This document shows positions 24,324 to 33,300 of a DNA stretch of 64,000 bases, piece by piece. Where the stretch lies: positions 32,051 to 96,050 of the forward strand of contig DATIDD010000033.1 in assembly GCA_035456465.1 (NCBI GenBank), read 5' to 3'. Positions within the stretch are counted from its first letter, which is position 1. The number at the start of each line of letters is the position of its first letter. A program made the position numbers and the translations under genes. The notes under the pieces were generated by a model. It worked only from the letters and a program-made list of their open reading frames with translations. It had not been told where the DNA came from and did no database searches. This DNA is from DATHTC01 sp035456465. Its GTDB lineage: Bacteria > Actinomycetota > Thermoleophilia > Gaiellales > Gaiellaceae.

Positions 24324-24857
24324 TTGTACGACGTCGGCGACAAGGTCGTCTATCCGCACCACGGCGCGGGCACCGTCGTGAAGAAGGAGCAGCGGGAGGT
24401 CCTGGGGCAGAAGCGCGAGTACCTCACCATCCGCATCGAGCACAACGACATGACGGTCCAGGTCCCGAACGAGAACGCGGAGAAGGTCGGCCTCCGCAAG
24501 GTGATCGACGAGGACATGGTCACGGTCGTCCTCAAGGCGCTCACCGGCAGCGGCACGCAGATGCCGAAGAACTGGAACCGGCGCTTCAAGCACAACCGCG
24601 ACAAGATGAAGACCGGCGACATCCTCGAGCTCGCAGAGGTCGTCCGGAACCTCTCGCTCCGCGACCACGAGAAGGGCCTCTCCACCGGCGAGAAGCAGAT
24701 GTTCGTGAAGGCGAAGAAGATCCTCGCGTCCGAGCTGATGTACGCGAAGGGCATGGACGAGGAGGAGACCGCCAACTGGCTCGAGGACGTCCTCGCCGGC
24801 ACGGGCAACGGCACGAAGAAGACGTCGAAGACGAAGGCCGCCGCGGCCACCGCGTAG
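24324..24857 (+). CDS. carD: CarD/CdnL-family RNA polymerase-binding regulator
   Basis: Binds the RNA polymerase beta subunit and stabilises open complexes, notably at rRNA promoters. The 177-aa protein has the N-terminal Tudor-like RNAP-interaction domain (YDVGDKVVYPHHGAGTV) and a helical DNA-binding domain with the conserved Trp in PKNWNRRFKHN. The Lys/Ala-rich C-terminus is lineage-specific. The start is TTG at 24324 with AGGGGAGG at 24311-24318, 5 nt away. It heads carD-ispD-HAD-ispF, the same order as carD-ispD-ispF in mycobacteria. Confidence 0.95.
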   Translation: MYDVGDKVVYPHHGAGTVVKKEQREVLGQKREYLTIRIEHNDMTVQVPNENAEKVGLRKVIDEDMVTVVLKALTGSGTQMPKNWNRRFKHNRDKMKTGDILELAEVVRNLSLRDHEKGLSTGEKQMFVKAKKILASELMYAKGMDEEETANWLEDVLAGTGNGTKKTSKTKAAAATA

Positions 24858-24869
24858 CGTCGGTCGACG

Positions 24870-25532
24870 GTGTCGACGTGGGCGATCCTCGCCGCCGCGG
24901 GTAGCGGGGATCGTCTCGGCGCCGACCGGCCGAAGGCGTTCGTCGGGCTCGGCGAGCTGCCGCTCCTCGCGACGCCGCTGGGGCGGCTGGACGACTCCGA
25001 CTGGATCGACGGCGTCGTCGTCGCCGCGCCGCCCGGGTGGGAGGAGCCGGCGATCCTCCTCGCGGAGGAGCTCGGTGCCGACAAGGCGGGCACGGTGGTG
25101 ACGGGCGGCGCGACGCGCACCGGCTCGGTCCGGGCCGCGCTCGCCGAGGTGCCGGACGACGCCCTCGTCGTGCTCGTTCACGACGCCGCGCGTCCGCTCG
25201 TCCACGACGCGGTGATCGGGCGCGTGCTCGCGCCGCTCTCCGAGGGGTGGGACGGGGTCGTGCCGGCGCTGCCGGTCGCCGACACCCTCAAGCGCGTGGA
25301 CGGGGAGCGCGTGGTCGAGACGCTCGCGCGCGACGGCCTCGTGGCCGTGCAGACGCCGCAGGCGTTCGTCGCGGACGCGCTCCGTCGCGCGCTCGCCGGG
25401 GGCAGCGAGGCGTCGGACTGCGCCGCGCTCGTCGAGGCGGCGGGCGGGCGCATCCGCTGGGTCGAGGGAGATCCGCGGCTGCTGAAGGTGACGACGACGG
25501 ACGACCTGAAGCGCGTGGCCGCGTGGCTGTGA
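24870..25532 (+). CDS. ispD: 2-C-methyl-D-erythritol 4-phosphate cytidylyltransferase
   Basis: Third step of the MEP isoprenoid pathway: transfers CMP from CTP to MEP. The 220-aa protein begins with the nucleotide-binding AILAAAGSGDRLGADRPKAF, contains VVTGGATRTGSV and VLVHDAARPLV (substrate/metal binding), and ends with the family-typical DPRLLKVTTTDDLKRV. GTG start at 24870, 12 nt after carD. The next gene overlaps its stop. Confidence 0.95.
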   Translation: MSTWAILAAAGSGDRLGADRPKAFVGLGELPLLATPLGRLDDSDWIDGVVVAAPPGWEEPAILLAEELGADKAGTVVTGGATRTGSVRAALAEVPDDALVVLVHDAARPLVHDAVIGRVLAPLSEGWDGVVPALPVADTLKRVDGERVVETLARDGLVAVQTPQAFVADALRRALAGGSEASDCAALVEAAGGRIRWVEGDPRLLKVTTTDDLKRVAAWL

Positions 25533-26107
25533 GGGCAGTCGTGTTCGACGTCGGCGAGACGCTCGTCGACGAGACGGCCATGTGGGAGCGCGCCGCGGAC
25601 GCCGCCGGGGTGCCGCGCTTCACGCTGATGGGCATCCTGGGCGGCCTGGCGGCGCGTGGCGCGCACCACGGCGACGCCTGGGCGCTCCTCGGTGTCGAGC
25701 GGCCGGCCACGAGGTTCGAGCCGGCCGACTTCTACCCCGACGCGCTGCCGGCGATCGACCGCCTACGCTCGCTCGGGCTCCGCGTCGGGGCCGTCGGCAA
25801 CACGCAGGCGCGGACGGAGGACGTCCTCCGGGAGCACGTCGACGTGCTCGGCTCGTCCGAGCGGTGGGGCGTGGCCAAGCCCGAGCCGGCGTTCTTCCGG
25901 CGGATCGTGGCGGAGACCGGGCTCGACCCCGGAGAGATCGCGTACGTCGGCGATCGCGTCGACAACGACGTCGAGCCGGCGCTCGCCGCGGGCATGGTCG
26001 CGGTCCACGTGCGGCGCGGGCCGTGGGGGCACCTGCACCAGCCGCCGCCCGCAGCCGTCCGGATCCGCTCGCTCGACGAGCTTCCCGAGGCGCTCGACCG
26101 TGGCTGA
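25529..26107 (+). CDS. HAD-superfamily hydrolase
   Basis: 192-aa phosphatase-like protein. Motif I reads VVFDVGETLVDE: the nucleophilic Asp is present, but the usual second Asp of DxD is Gly, as in some HAD subfamilies. The lysine motif is in WGVAKPEPAFF, and motif IV is YVGDRVDNDVEPALAAGM. An N-terminal cap lies between. GTG 25529 overlaps the ispD stop (GTGA), and its stop overlaps the ispF start by 8 nt, so it is co-expressed with two MEP-pathway enzymes; a role in dephosphorylating a pathway side product is possible but unproven. Confidence 0.82.
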   Translation: MRAVVFDVGETLVDETAMWERAADAAGVPRFTLMGILGGLAARGAHHGDAWALLGVERPATRFEPADFYPDALPAIDRLRSLGLRVGAVGNTQARTEDVLREHVDVLGSSERWGVAKPEPAFFRRIVAETGLDPGEIAYVGDRVDNDVEPALAAGMVAVHVRRGPWGHLHQPPPAAVRIRSLDELPEALDRG

Positions 26108-26594
26108 CGGCGGGCGCGGCGAGTACCGGGTCGGGATCGGCGTCGACGCGCACGCGTTCGCGGACGGCGTCCCGCTCGTGCTCGGCGGCGTGCGTGTCCC
26201 CCACCCGCGCGGCCTCGCCGGCCACTCGGACGGCGACGTGATCGCGCACGCGCTCACGGACGCCGTGCTGGGCGCCGCCGGCCTCGCGGACATCGGCGCG
26301 ATGTTCCCGTCCGGTGACCCGCAGTGGCGGGGCGCGTCGTCGCTCGACCTGCTCGGGATCGCGTGGAGGTCGGTGCGCGAGCTCGGCTGGGACCTCGTCA
26401 ACGCGGACTGCGTGCTCGTGGGGGAGGAGCCGCGCCTGGCGCCGCACCGCCTGCAGATGCGCGAGGCGCTCGCCGGCGCGCTCGAGGTGGAGCCGGCGCT
26501 CGTCGCCGTCCGCGCGACGACGACGGACGGCCTCGGCTTCGCCGGACGCGGCGAGGGGCTGGCCGCGCAGGCGGTCGCGCTGCTACGCCGGTAG
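26100..26594 (+). CDS. ispF: 2-C-methyl-D-erythritol 2,4-cyclodiphosphate synthase
   Basis: Fifth MEP-pathway step: cyclises CDP-ME 2-phosphate with loss of CMP, as a Zn-containing trimer. The 164-aa protein has the D-x-H metal ligands in GVDAHAF, the third ligand His in DGDVIAHALTDA, DIGAMFP in the active-site loop and the C-terminal RATTTDGLGFAGRGEG. GTG start at 26100, 8-nt overlap with the HAD gene. Its 3' end overlaps mutY by 12 nt on the opposite strand. No fused IspD domain. Confidence 0.95.
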   Translation: MADGGRGEYRVGIGVDAHAFADGVPLVLGGVRVPHPRGLAGHSDGDVIAHALTDAVLGAAGLADIGAMFPSGDPQWRGASSLDLLGIAWRSVRELGWDLVNADCVLVGEEPRLAPHRLQMREALAGALEVEPALVAVRATTTDGLGFAGRGEGLAAQAVALLRR

Positions 26595-27308
26595 CGCTGC
26601 GACCGCGCCGTCGAGCACGAGGAGCCCGTCGCGCTCGAGCGCCCGGACCGCCTCGAGGTCGAGCTCGGCGAGTGGGCGCGGCCCCGCGGCGACGAGCCGC
26701 AGCGTCCGCGCGCGGCGCTGGCGGAACGAGCCCTCGAGCGGACCCTGCCGGCGCACGGGCTCGAAGCGCGACCCGCGGGACGGGCACTCCGCCGCGAGCG
26801 GGCAGGCGTGGCACCGGGGAACGCGTGCCAGGCACACGGTCGCGCCGAGGTCGAACAGCGCCTGGACCGCGCGCGGCGAGAACTCGCCGCCGGTGCGCTC
26901 GAGGATCCGCCGCACGTTCGTGTCGACCGGCAGCACGGGTTCGCCCCAGGCCTGGTTGCGCACCGCGTCGGCGGTGTAGGGCCCGACGCCCGGCAGCTCG
27001 GTGAGGTCGGCGGGCCAGCCGGAGGACGCGACGACGCTGGCGGCGCGGTGGAGGTTGAGCCCGCGCCGGTTGTAGCCGAGCCCCTGCCAGGCCCGGATCA
27101 CGTCGCCGGGAGAGGCGGCCGCGAGCGCGTGCACGTCCGGCCAGCGCTGCATCCATTCCGTCCACCGCGGCACGACGCGTGCCACCTGCGTCTGCTGCAG
27201 CATCACCTCGCTGACGAGGATCGCGTACGGGTCGCGCGTGCGCCGCCACGGGAGGTCCCGGCCGTGCTCGCGGAACCACGCGAAGAGCGCCGTCTCCTGC
27301 GTGCTCAC
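26583..27308 (-). CDS. mutY: A/G-specific adenine glycosylase, short form
   Basis: Removes adenine mispaired with 8-oxoguanine. The 241-aa protein starts at GTG 27308 (MSTQETALFAWFREHGRDLPW). Catalytic Glu is in SEVMLQQTQVARV, the helix-hairpin-helix in ELPGVGPYTADAV, catalytic Asp in LPVDTNVRRIL, and the 4Fe-4S ligands form C-x6-C-x2-C-x5-C. It stops soon after the cluster, so the C-terminal NUDIX-like 8-oxoG recognition domain of classical MutY is essentially missing. GTGA overlap with the histidine-phosphatase gene shows coupling. Confidence 0.9.
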   Translation of the reverse strand: MSTQETALFAWFREHGRDLPWRRTRDPYAILVSEVMLQQTQVARVVPRWTEWMQRWPDVHALAAASPGDVIRAWQGLGYNRRGLNLHRAASVVASSGWPADLTELPGVGPYTADAVRNQAWGEPVLPVDTNVRRILERTGGEFSPRAVQALFDLGATVCLARVPRCHACPLAAECPSRGSRFEPVRRQGPLEGSFRQRRARTLRLVAAGPRPLAELDLEAVRALERDGLLVLDGAVAALPA

Positions 27309-27940
27309 GGCGTCGACCGCCGCGGCGGCGATTCCGCCTGCGCCGTCCCGGCGAGCGCGTCGATGCGGGACGCCGCCCGCACCAGCGCGTCGCGGTCGAA
27401 CAGGTACGGCGTCGCGTTCGGGATCGCGTGCGCCGGCGCGTCGAGGTCGTCCGAGCCGGCCGCCGCGTTGAGCGCGTAGCGGATCGGGATCTCGTGACAC
27501 ACGACCAGGACTGTCCGCTCCGGCCGCGCCGTCAGGAGCCGGAACGCCGACGCGTAGCGCCGCGCGGCGTCGTCGAGGCTCTCGCCGCCGGGGAAGGGCG
27601 TCTCGCGGTCCTCGTGCTCGCGCTTCCAGGCGCGGTAGTCGTCGATCGACGAGCCGTCGAGCTCCCCGACGTCGATGTCGTCGAGCAGCGGCTCGACCTC
27701 CGCCCGCACCGCTGCCGACACCGTGCGCGCCGCCAGCGCCAGCTCGGCGGTCTCGCGCGCGCGCGGGAAGCGCGTGTGCAGGACCAGCTCGAGCGGTACC
27801 TGCGCGAGCTGGACGCCGAGCTGCCGCGCCTGCCGGCGTCCCTCCTCGGTCAGCCCGGCCGGCACGGACGGGTCGCCGTTCACGCGCCGCTCGAGGTTGA
27901 GGACGGAGTGCGCGTGGCGGACGAGCACGTACAGCGGCAC
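27305..27940 (-). CDS. Histidine phosphatase (phosphoglycerate-mutase-like)
   Basis: 211-aa member of the branch-1 histidine phosphatase family. The phosphorylated His is in LVRHAHS (RHG variant), the Arg partner in TRFPRARETAELA, the acid/base Glu in DIDVGELDG, and the second His in VLVVCHEIP. Substrate unknown; nucleotide or sugar phosphates are typical. GTG start at 27940 with TAGGCT (27947-27952 complement) exactly 6 nt upstream, so probably leaderless. Drives an operon with mutY inserted between ispF and gltX. Confidence 0.87.
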   Translation of the reverse strand: MPLYVLVRHAHSVLNLERRVNGDPSVPAGLTEEGRRQARQLGVQLAQVPLELVLHTRFPRARETAELALAARTVSAAVRAEVEPLLDDIDVGELDGSSIDDYRAWKREHEDRETPFPGGESLDDAARRYASAFRLLTARPERTVLVVCHEIPIRYALNAAAGSDDLDAPAHAIPNATPYLFDRDALVRAASRIDALAGTAQAESPPRRSTP

Positions 27941-28048
27941 GCGCCGAGCCTAGTCGAGCGGGCCTTGCTCGAGCCTTCGGCATGGAGACGACGGCGACGG
28001 CGGCGACCGAGCGACATCCGTCACGAGACGCCTGGATAGAGTGGCCGC

Positions 28049-29042
28049 ATGGCCGTCCGCGTCCGCTTCGCGCCCGCGCCGACGGGGTCGCTGCACCTCG
28101 GAAACGCGCTGAGCGCCGTCGCCAACCGCGCGTTCGGCGACTGGCTGCTGCTGCGCGTCGACGACACCGACGCCGCCCGCAACGTGCCCGGCGGGGAGGA
28201 GGCGATCGTCCGCGACCTCGAGTGGCTGGGCGTCCGCTGGGACGAGGGGCCCGTGCGCCAGAGCGAGCGGCAGCAGCGCTACCGGGATGCCGTCGCCCGA
28301 CTCGGCGCCGACCGCTTCGACGGGGTCCAGCTGCTGCGCCCGGACGGCACCGCGACGTACCACCTCGCGACCGTCGTCGACGACGCCGACTTCGCGATCA
28401 CGCACGTCGTCCGCGGCAACGACCACCGGCCGAACGAGCGGCTCCACCGCCGCCTCGCCGAGGCACTGGGCGCGACGCCGCCCGAGTACCTCCACCACGG
28501 CCTCCTCCTGGGGCCCGACGGGAAGAAGCTGTCGAAGCGGCACGGGGCGGCGACGGTGGAGGACCTCCGCGAGACGGGGCTCCCCGCGCAGGCCGTCCGC
28601 GCCTACCTCGACGAGCTGGACCTGCCGCGCCACGACGTCCACTTCGACGAGCGGCGGCTGCGGCGGCTCGCCGTCGACGCGATCGCGGCGATGACCGACG
28701 AGGATCTGACCGCGGCCGCGGGGGCGCCGCCCGAGCTGGCCCCGGCGCTTCGCGGGGCCCGCGACCTCCGCGAGGCGCGCGAGTTCGCCCGCGCGATCCT
28801 CGAGCCCGAGCCGGTCGAGCTGCCCGCGAGCGCCGCGCCGACGCTGGAGCGGTTCGTCGAGCTGCGCGCAGGTGCGAACGGCGGGCTCGACGCGGACGGG
28901 GCGAAGGCGATCGTCCGCGAGCTGAAGGCGGTCGGCGGCGACCTCCGCGCCCTGCGCCTCGCGCTCACGGGGCGCGACCGGGGGCCGGAGCTGTGGACGG
29001 TCGTGGCCGCGCTCCCCCGCGACGAGGCGCTGCGGAGGGCCG

Positions 29043-29056
<14 letters not shown>
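28049..29056 (+). CDS. gltX: Compact glutamyl-tRNA synthetase
   Basis: Class I aminoacyl-tRNA synthetase. The HIGH-like motif is SLHLGN (residues 14-19), the DDTD motif LLRVDDTDAARN, and the KMSKS motif KLSKR (160-164), followed by RHGA as in GluRS. At 335 aa it is far shorter than the usual 460-490: much of the insertion between the Rossmann halves, including the zinc-binding part, and part of the anticodon-binding region are absent. The C-terminus (LRLALTGRDRGPELWTVV) is still GluRS-like, arguing against GluQ. ATG 28049 has TAGAGT 6 nt upstream (leaderless). Overlaps cysS by 14 nt. Confidence 0.85.
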
Positions 29057-30310
<1,254 letters not shown>

Positions 30311-30314
<4 letters not shown>

Positions 30315-31027
30315 CGCGCGACCAGGTCTACGGTCGCCGCGCCGTGCGGGAGCTCCTACGCGGCCGCCGCGAGGCGCTCGAGCTGTGGGCGACCGAGCGG
30401 GCGGCCGCGGCGGAGCCGTGGCTGCGCGAGGAGGCGGCCGTCCGGGTGCAGGTGAAGCCGGAGCGCGAGCTGACGGACGCGGCCGGCACACGGGACCACC
30501 AGGGGGTGCTCGCGTGGGCCGAGCCGTACCGGTACGCGGACGGGTGGGAGCTCGCGGCCGGCGAGCGGCCGCTGCTCGTCTGCCTCGACCAGGTGTCGGA
30601 CCCGCGCAACCTCGGCGCGGTCGCCCGCAGCGCGGAGGGCGCCGGCGCGACCGGCATCGTCGTCCCCGCGCACGGCTCGGCCACCGTCACGCCCGCGGTC
30701 TGCCGCTCGTCGGCGGGCGCGGTGGAGCACCTGTCCGTCGCCGTGGTGACGAACCTGGCCCGCTACCTCGGCGAGGTGAAGCGCGACGACCTCTGGGTGC
30801 ACGCCGCCGAGGCCGGGGCGGGGTCGACCCCGATGTGGGACGCCGACCTCTCCGGCGGCGTCGCGCTCGTGCTCGGCGCCGAGGGCAAGGGGCTGCGGCC
30901 GCTCGTGCGCCGCGCCTGCGACGCGGCCGTGTCGATCCCGCTGCGGGGCCGCGTCGAGTCCCTGAACGTCAGCGTCGCGGCCGCGCTGCTGCTGTACGAG
31001 GCGAGACGCCAGCGGGGCGATGGCTGA
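30311..31027 (+). CDS. rlmB: 23S rRNA 2'-O-ribose methyltransferase, SpoU/TrmH family
   Basis: SPOUT-fold RNA methyltransferase, RlmB type by context. The 238-aa protein has an N-terminal substrate-binding domain (DQVYGRRAVRELL) and the three trefoil-knot motifs: LDQVSDPRNLGAVARSAEG, LVLGAEGKGLRPLV and IPLRGRVESLNVSVAAALLL. GTG 30311 overlaps the cysS stop (GTGA). cysS-rlmB-yacP order matches Bacillus. Confidence 0.93.
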
Positions 31028-31451
31028 GCCGACCCTGTACCTGTTCGACGGCTGGAACCTGCTCAACGCGGGCGGCTACCGTGACCCGGCCGAGCTGCGC
31101 GACGCGCTCGCGAGCTTCGTCGCCCTCCGCGGCGCGCGCGGTGTGCTCGTCCTCGACGGCACCGGCCGTGACGAGACGCTCGGGCCGCTCGAGGTGCGCT
31201 GGGCGCCGGACGCCGACACGCTGCTCGAGCGGCTCGCGGCCGAGTCGCGAGATCGCGAGTCGGTCTGCCTCGTCTCGTCCGACGCCGCGATCCGCGGCAC
31301 GAGCGGGCAGGAGGTGCGGACGATGAGCTCGCGCGTGTTCCTCGGCGACCTCGAGGCGGCGGTGCACCGGGAAGAGCACCGCGGCGGGCTCGGCGACCGT
31401 CTCGACCCCGAGACGCGCGCGCGCCTCGAGCGGCTTCGCCGCGGCCAGTAG
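31020..31451 (+). CDS. YacP-like NYN-domain protein (predicted RNase)
   Basis: 143-aa PIN-like NYN domain, predicted ribonuclease. The acidic first strand LYLFDGWNLLNAGGYRD, LVLDGTGRDE and the late VCLVSSDAAIRG carry the conserved Asp residues. The NYN domain of B. subtilis Rae1 (YacP) cuts ribosome-bound mRNA; whether this shorter protein does the same is inference. It overlaps rlmB by 8 nt and precedes a SigH-like gene, exactly as in Bacillus. Confidence 0.85.
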   Translation: MAEPTLYLFDGWNLLNAGGYRDPAELRDALASFVALRGARGVLVLDGTGRDETLGPLEVRWAPDADTLLERLAAESRDRESVCLVSSDAAIRGTSGQEVRTMSSRVFLGDLEAAVHREEHRGGLGDRLDPETRARLERLRRGQ

Positions 31452-31522
31452 CGCCCGTCGGCGTCGGCGTCACGGCGGGCCGAACATGCGTTCGTATTAC
31501 GTTGGGTCCCGCGCAAGTGGAC

Positions 31523-31551
31523 TTGTAACCTCTTGGATTCCTTGCTAGCTT
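31523..31551 (+). promoter_or_regulatory. Promoter of the sigH-like gene (TTGTAA-17-TAGCTT)
   Basis: TTGTAA (31523-31528) and TAGCTT (31546-31551) are spaced 17 bp in an AT-richer island (about 31490-31565) between yacP and the sigma gene. The start would fall near 31558, giving a leader of about 77 nt that ends with GGGAG at 31622-31626, 8 nt before the ATG. Nothing else is seen in 31452-31634. Confidence 0.5.
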
Positions 31552-31634
31552 GCTCTCAACTTCAGGGTGAGACTTGAGCGGTCGCCGGTTCGCGACCCGT
31601 ACCGGAATCGCCAGCAATCACGGGAGAAAACGAG

Positions 31635-32300
31635 ATGAGCGCACGCCCGGCCACCGCCCTCCAGTCGGCCCAGAAGGCTCAACGCGAGCTTGAGGATCTA
31701 CAGCTGGTGCTTCGCGCTCGCAACGGCAACGGCGTCGCGATGGACGCGCTGATGCGCCGCTACACCGGCTTCGTCCGGCTCAAGGCCAGCTCGTACTTCC
31801 TGGCCGGCGGCGACGGCGACGACCTGATCCAGGAGGGGCTGATCGGCCTCTACAAGGCCGTGCGCGACTTCCGCCCCGACAAGGAGACGTCCTTCCGCAG
31901 CTTCGCCGAGCTGTGCGTCACCCGTCAGATCATCACCGCGATCAAGACGGCGACCAGGTTCAAGCACGCGCCGCTGAACACGTACGTGTCGTTCAGCCAC
32001 ACCCCCGCGGGACAGGACGGCGACGGCGAGTGCACGCTGGGCGATGCACTGCCCGGGCCGGCCGTGGACGAGCCGCCCGTGGTGGTGATCTCGTCGGAGG
32101 AGCTGCAGTCGCTCGTGTTCACGCTCGGCGCCGGGCTGTCGCGGCTCGAGTCGGACGCGCTCCGCCTGTATCTCGAGGGGCGCTCGTACGAGGAGATGGC
32201 CGACGAGCTCGGCTGCGACTGCAAGACGATCGACAACGCGCTGCAGCGGGTGAAGCGGAAGATCATCCAGCACCAGCGCTCGCGCGAGGTGCCCGCCTAG
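31635..32300 (+). CDS. sigH: SigH (Spo0H)-like RNA polymerase sigma factor
   Basis: 221-aa sigma-70 family member with region 2 (ALMRRYTGFVRLKASSYF, GDDLIQEGLIGLYKAVRDF, SFRSFAELCVTRQIITAIK) and region 4 (LSRLESDALRLYLEGRSYEE, ADELGCDCKTIDNALQRVKRK). The Ile-Thr-Ala-Ile-Lys segment and the DNALQRVKRK ending are characteristic of the Firmicutes SigH group rather than ECF factors. It sits after rlmB-yacP just as in Bacillus. No sporulation genes are in this window, so the regulon is unknown. Confidence 0.88.
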   Translation: MSARPATALQSAQKAQRELEDLQLVLRARNGNGVAMDALMRRYTGFVRLKASSYFLAGGDGDDLIQEGLIGLYKAVRDFRPDKETSFRSFAELCVTRQIITAIKTATRFKHAPLNTYVSFSHTPAGQDGDGECTLGDALPGPAVDEPPVVVISSEELQSLVFTLGAGLSRLESDALRLYLEGRSYEEMADELGCDCKTIDNALQRVKRKIIQHQRSREVPA

Positions 32301-32353
32301 GACGCGACCGGGGCGCGGTATCGCGGCGGCGCGCGGCGGTACCATCGACCCGC

Positions 32354-32426
32354 GCCGGAGTAGCTCAGCTGGTAGAGCGACGACCTTGTAAGTCGTGGGC
32401 CGCGGGTTCGAGTCCCGCCTCCGGCT
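32354..32426 (+). tRNA. tRNA-Thr (anticodon TGT)
   Basis: 73 nt. Acceptor GCCGGAG pairs with CTCCGGC; D arm GCTC/GAGC; anticodon stem ACGAC/GTCGT with loop CTTGTAA, anticodon TGT; T arm GCGGG/CCCGC with TTCGAGT loop. Discriminator base is T and CCA is not encoded. In many bacteria this tRNA precedes rpmG-secE-nusG; here that continuation is missing. Confidence 0.96.
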
Positions 32427-32505
32427 TGTCGCGCGCGACGCAATCAGCGACGACCCTGATGCGTCCGCCCTCGCGCGCCGCGACGGTCGAGGCGGAAGGA
32501 GGGTC

Positions 32506-32739
32506 ATGATCGGCATCGGCATGGTCCGCCGCGCCATCGGGCAGCGGCGTCCGCACGTCGAGATCGAGAACGAGGAGCAGCGGGAGCTGCTCGAGGGCCG
32601 CGTGGACGACTACAAGGAGGACGTGTACGTCGCCGAGGGCGACGGCGAGGTCTTCCCGAGCCTGCCCGTGACGACGCCCAAGGAGCTCTACGGGGAGTTC
32701 GAGGCCGACTCGGAGGCGCCGGTCGACGTCGCCCGCTGA
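32506..32739 (+). CDS. Small conserved-looking hypothetical protein
   Basis: 77-aa acidic protein of unknown function starting at ATG 32506, preceded by GGAAGGAGGG (32494-32503). Earlier in-frame starts would run through the tRNA. Sequence: a short hydrophobic/basic N-terminus (MIGIGMVRRAIG), then a charged stretch rich in Glu, Asp and Tyr with no Cys. No known domain. Sits between tRNA-Thr and a hairpin terminator. Confidence 0.6.
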   Translation: MIGIGMVRRAIGQRRPHVEIENEEQRELLEGRVDDYKEDVYVAEGDGEVFPSLPVTTPKELYGEFEADSEAPVDVAR

Positions 32740-32764
32740 GGGCGCGGCGACGCAACAGACGCAT

Positions 32765-32786
32765 AACCGGAGTGGCGACTCCGGTT
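32765..32786 (+). terminator. Rho-independent-type terminator
   Basis: AACCGGAGT and ACTCCGGTT form a perfect 9-bp stem around GGCG, followed by TGGTGG. It ends the tRNA-Thr/hypothetical unit. 32787-32917 shows nothing recognisable. Confidence 0.65.
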
Positions 32787-32917
32787 TGGTGGCGTCATCC
32801 TCGACGGGCTCCGCGCCGATCGCGCCACGTCGCTGCTCGCGCCGACTCCGACGCCCGAGCAGCTCCTCGCCTCCTGCCGGCCGAGACCGACGTAGCCGAC
32901 GACGCGCCTGCGCGCCG

Positions 32918-33166
32918 TCAGCGGTGACGCTGCGAGCGCATCCGCGCGCGCCGCGGCGGCGGCAGCTCGAGCACGGTGACGCGGACGGCGACGCTGTCCT
33001 CGCCGTCGGGCTCCAGCTCGAACGAGACGGGTGTCCCGGCACAGCGACCGACCGGCGGCCGCCCCGGCTCGAACCCGCTCGCGAGGACCGGGACGCGGAC
33101 GCCGTCCTCGACCTCGATCAGCCCTCGCCCCTTCTCCTCGTTGAACCAGAGCAGCTCCCCGCGCAT
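32918..33166 (-). CDS. Cold-shock-domain-like small protein
   Basis: 82-aa protein with a cold-shock-like OB fold. GELLWFNEEKGRGLIEVE matches the RNP1 region of CspA proteins (G-x-V-K-W-F-N-x-E-K-G-F-G-F-I), with Arg for the Phe after Lys-Gly, so one of the aromatic nucleic-acid contacts is lost. The Arg-rich tail (RRARMRSQRHR) could restore RNA affinity. ATG 33166 follows GAAAGG 6-7 nt upstream. Single gene downstream of the MMPL terminator. Confidence 0.75.
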   Translation of the reverse strand: MRGELLWFNEEKGRGLIEVEDGVRVPVLASGFEPGRPPVGRCAGTPVSFELEPDGEDSVAVRVTVLELPPPRRARMRSQRHR

Positions 33167-33252
33167 GGCAATGCCTTTCGTTTGCGGGGCGGCCGAGTGC
33201 TCGCTCCGATGAGTCGAGGCTAGCACCGGAGCGGGCGGCGGCCGCAGGCACG

Positions 33253-33280
33253 GCGAGGCCCCGGCGGCCCGGGGCCTCGC
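33253..33280 (-). terminator. Hairpin terminator below the MMPL transporter
   Basis: GCGAGGCCCCGG and CCGGGGCCTCGC form a perfect 12-bp stem with a 4-nt loop, 20 nt after the transporter stop on the minus strand. No U-run. Confidence 0.6.
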
Positions 33281-33300
33281 ACGCTCTCTCGGGGAGAGAC

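Noticed and set aside
32354..32426. tRNA-associated integrated element
   Set aside because: No integrase, no duplicated tRNA 3' end and no transposase anywhere in the window.
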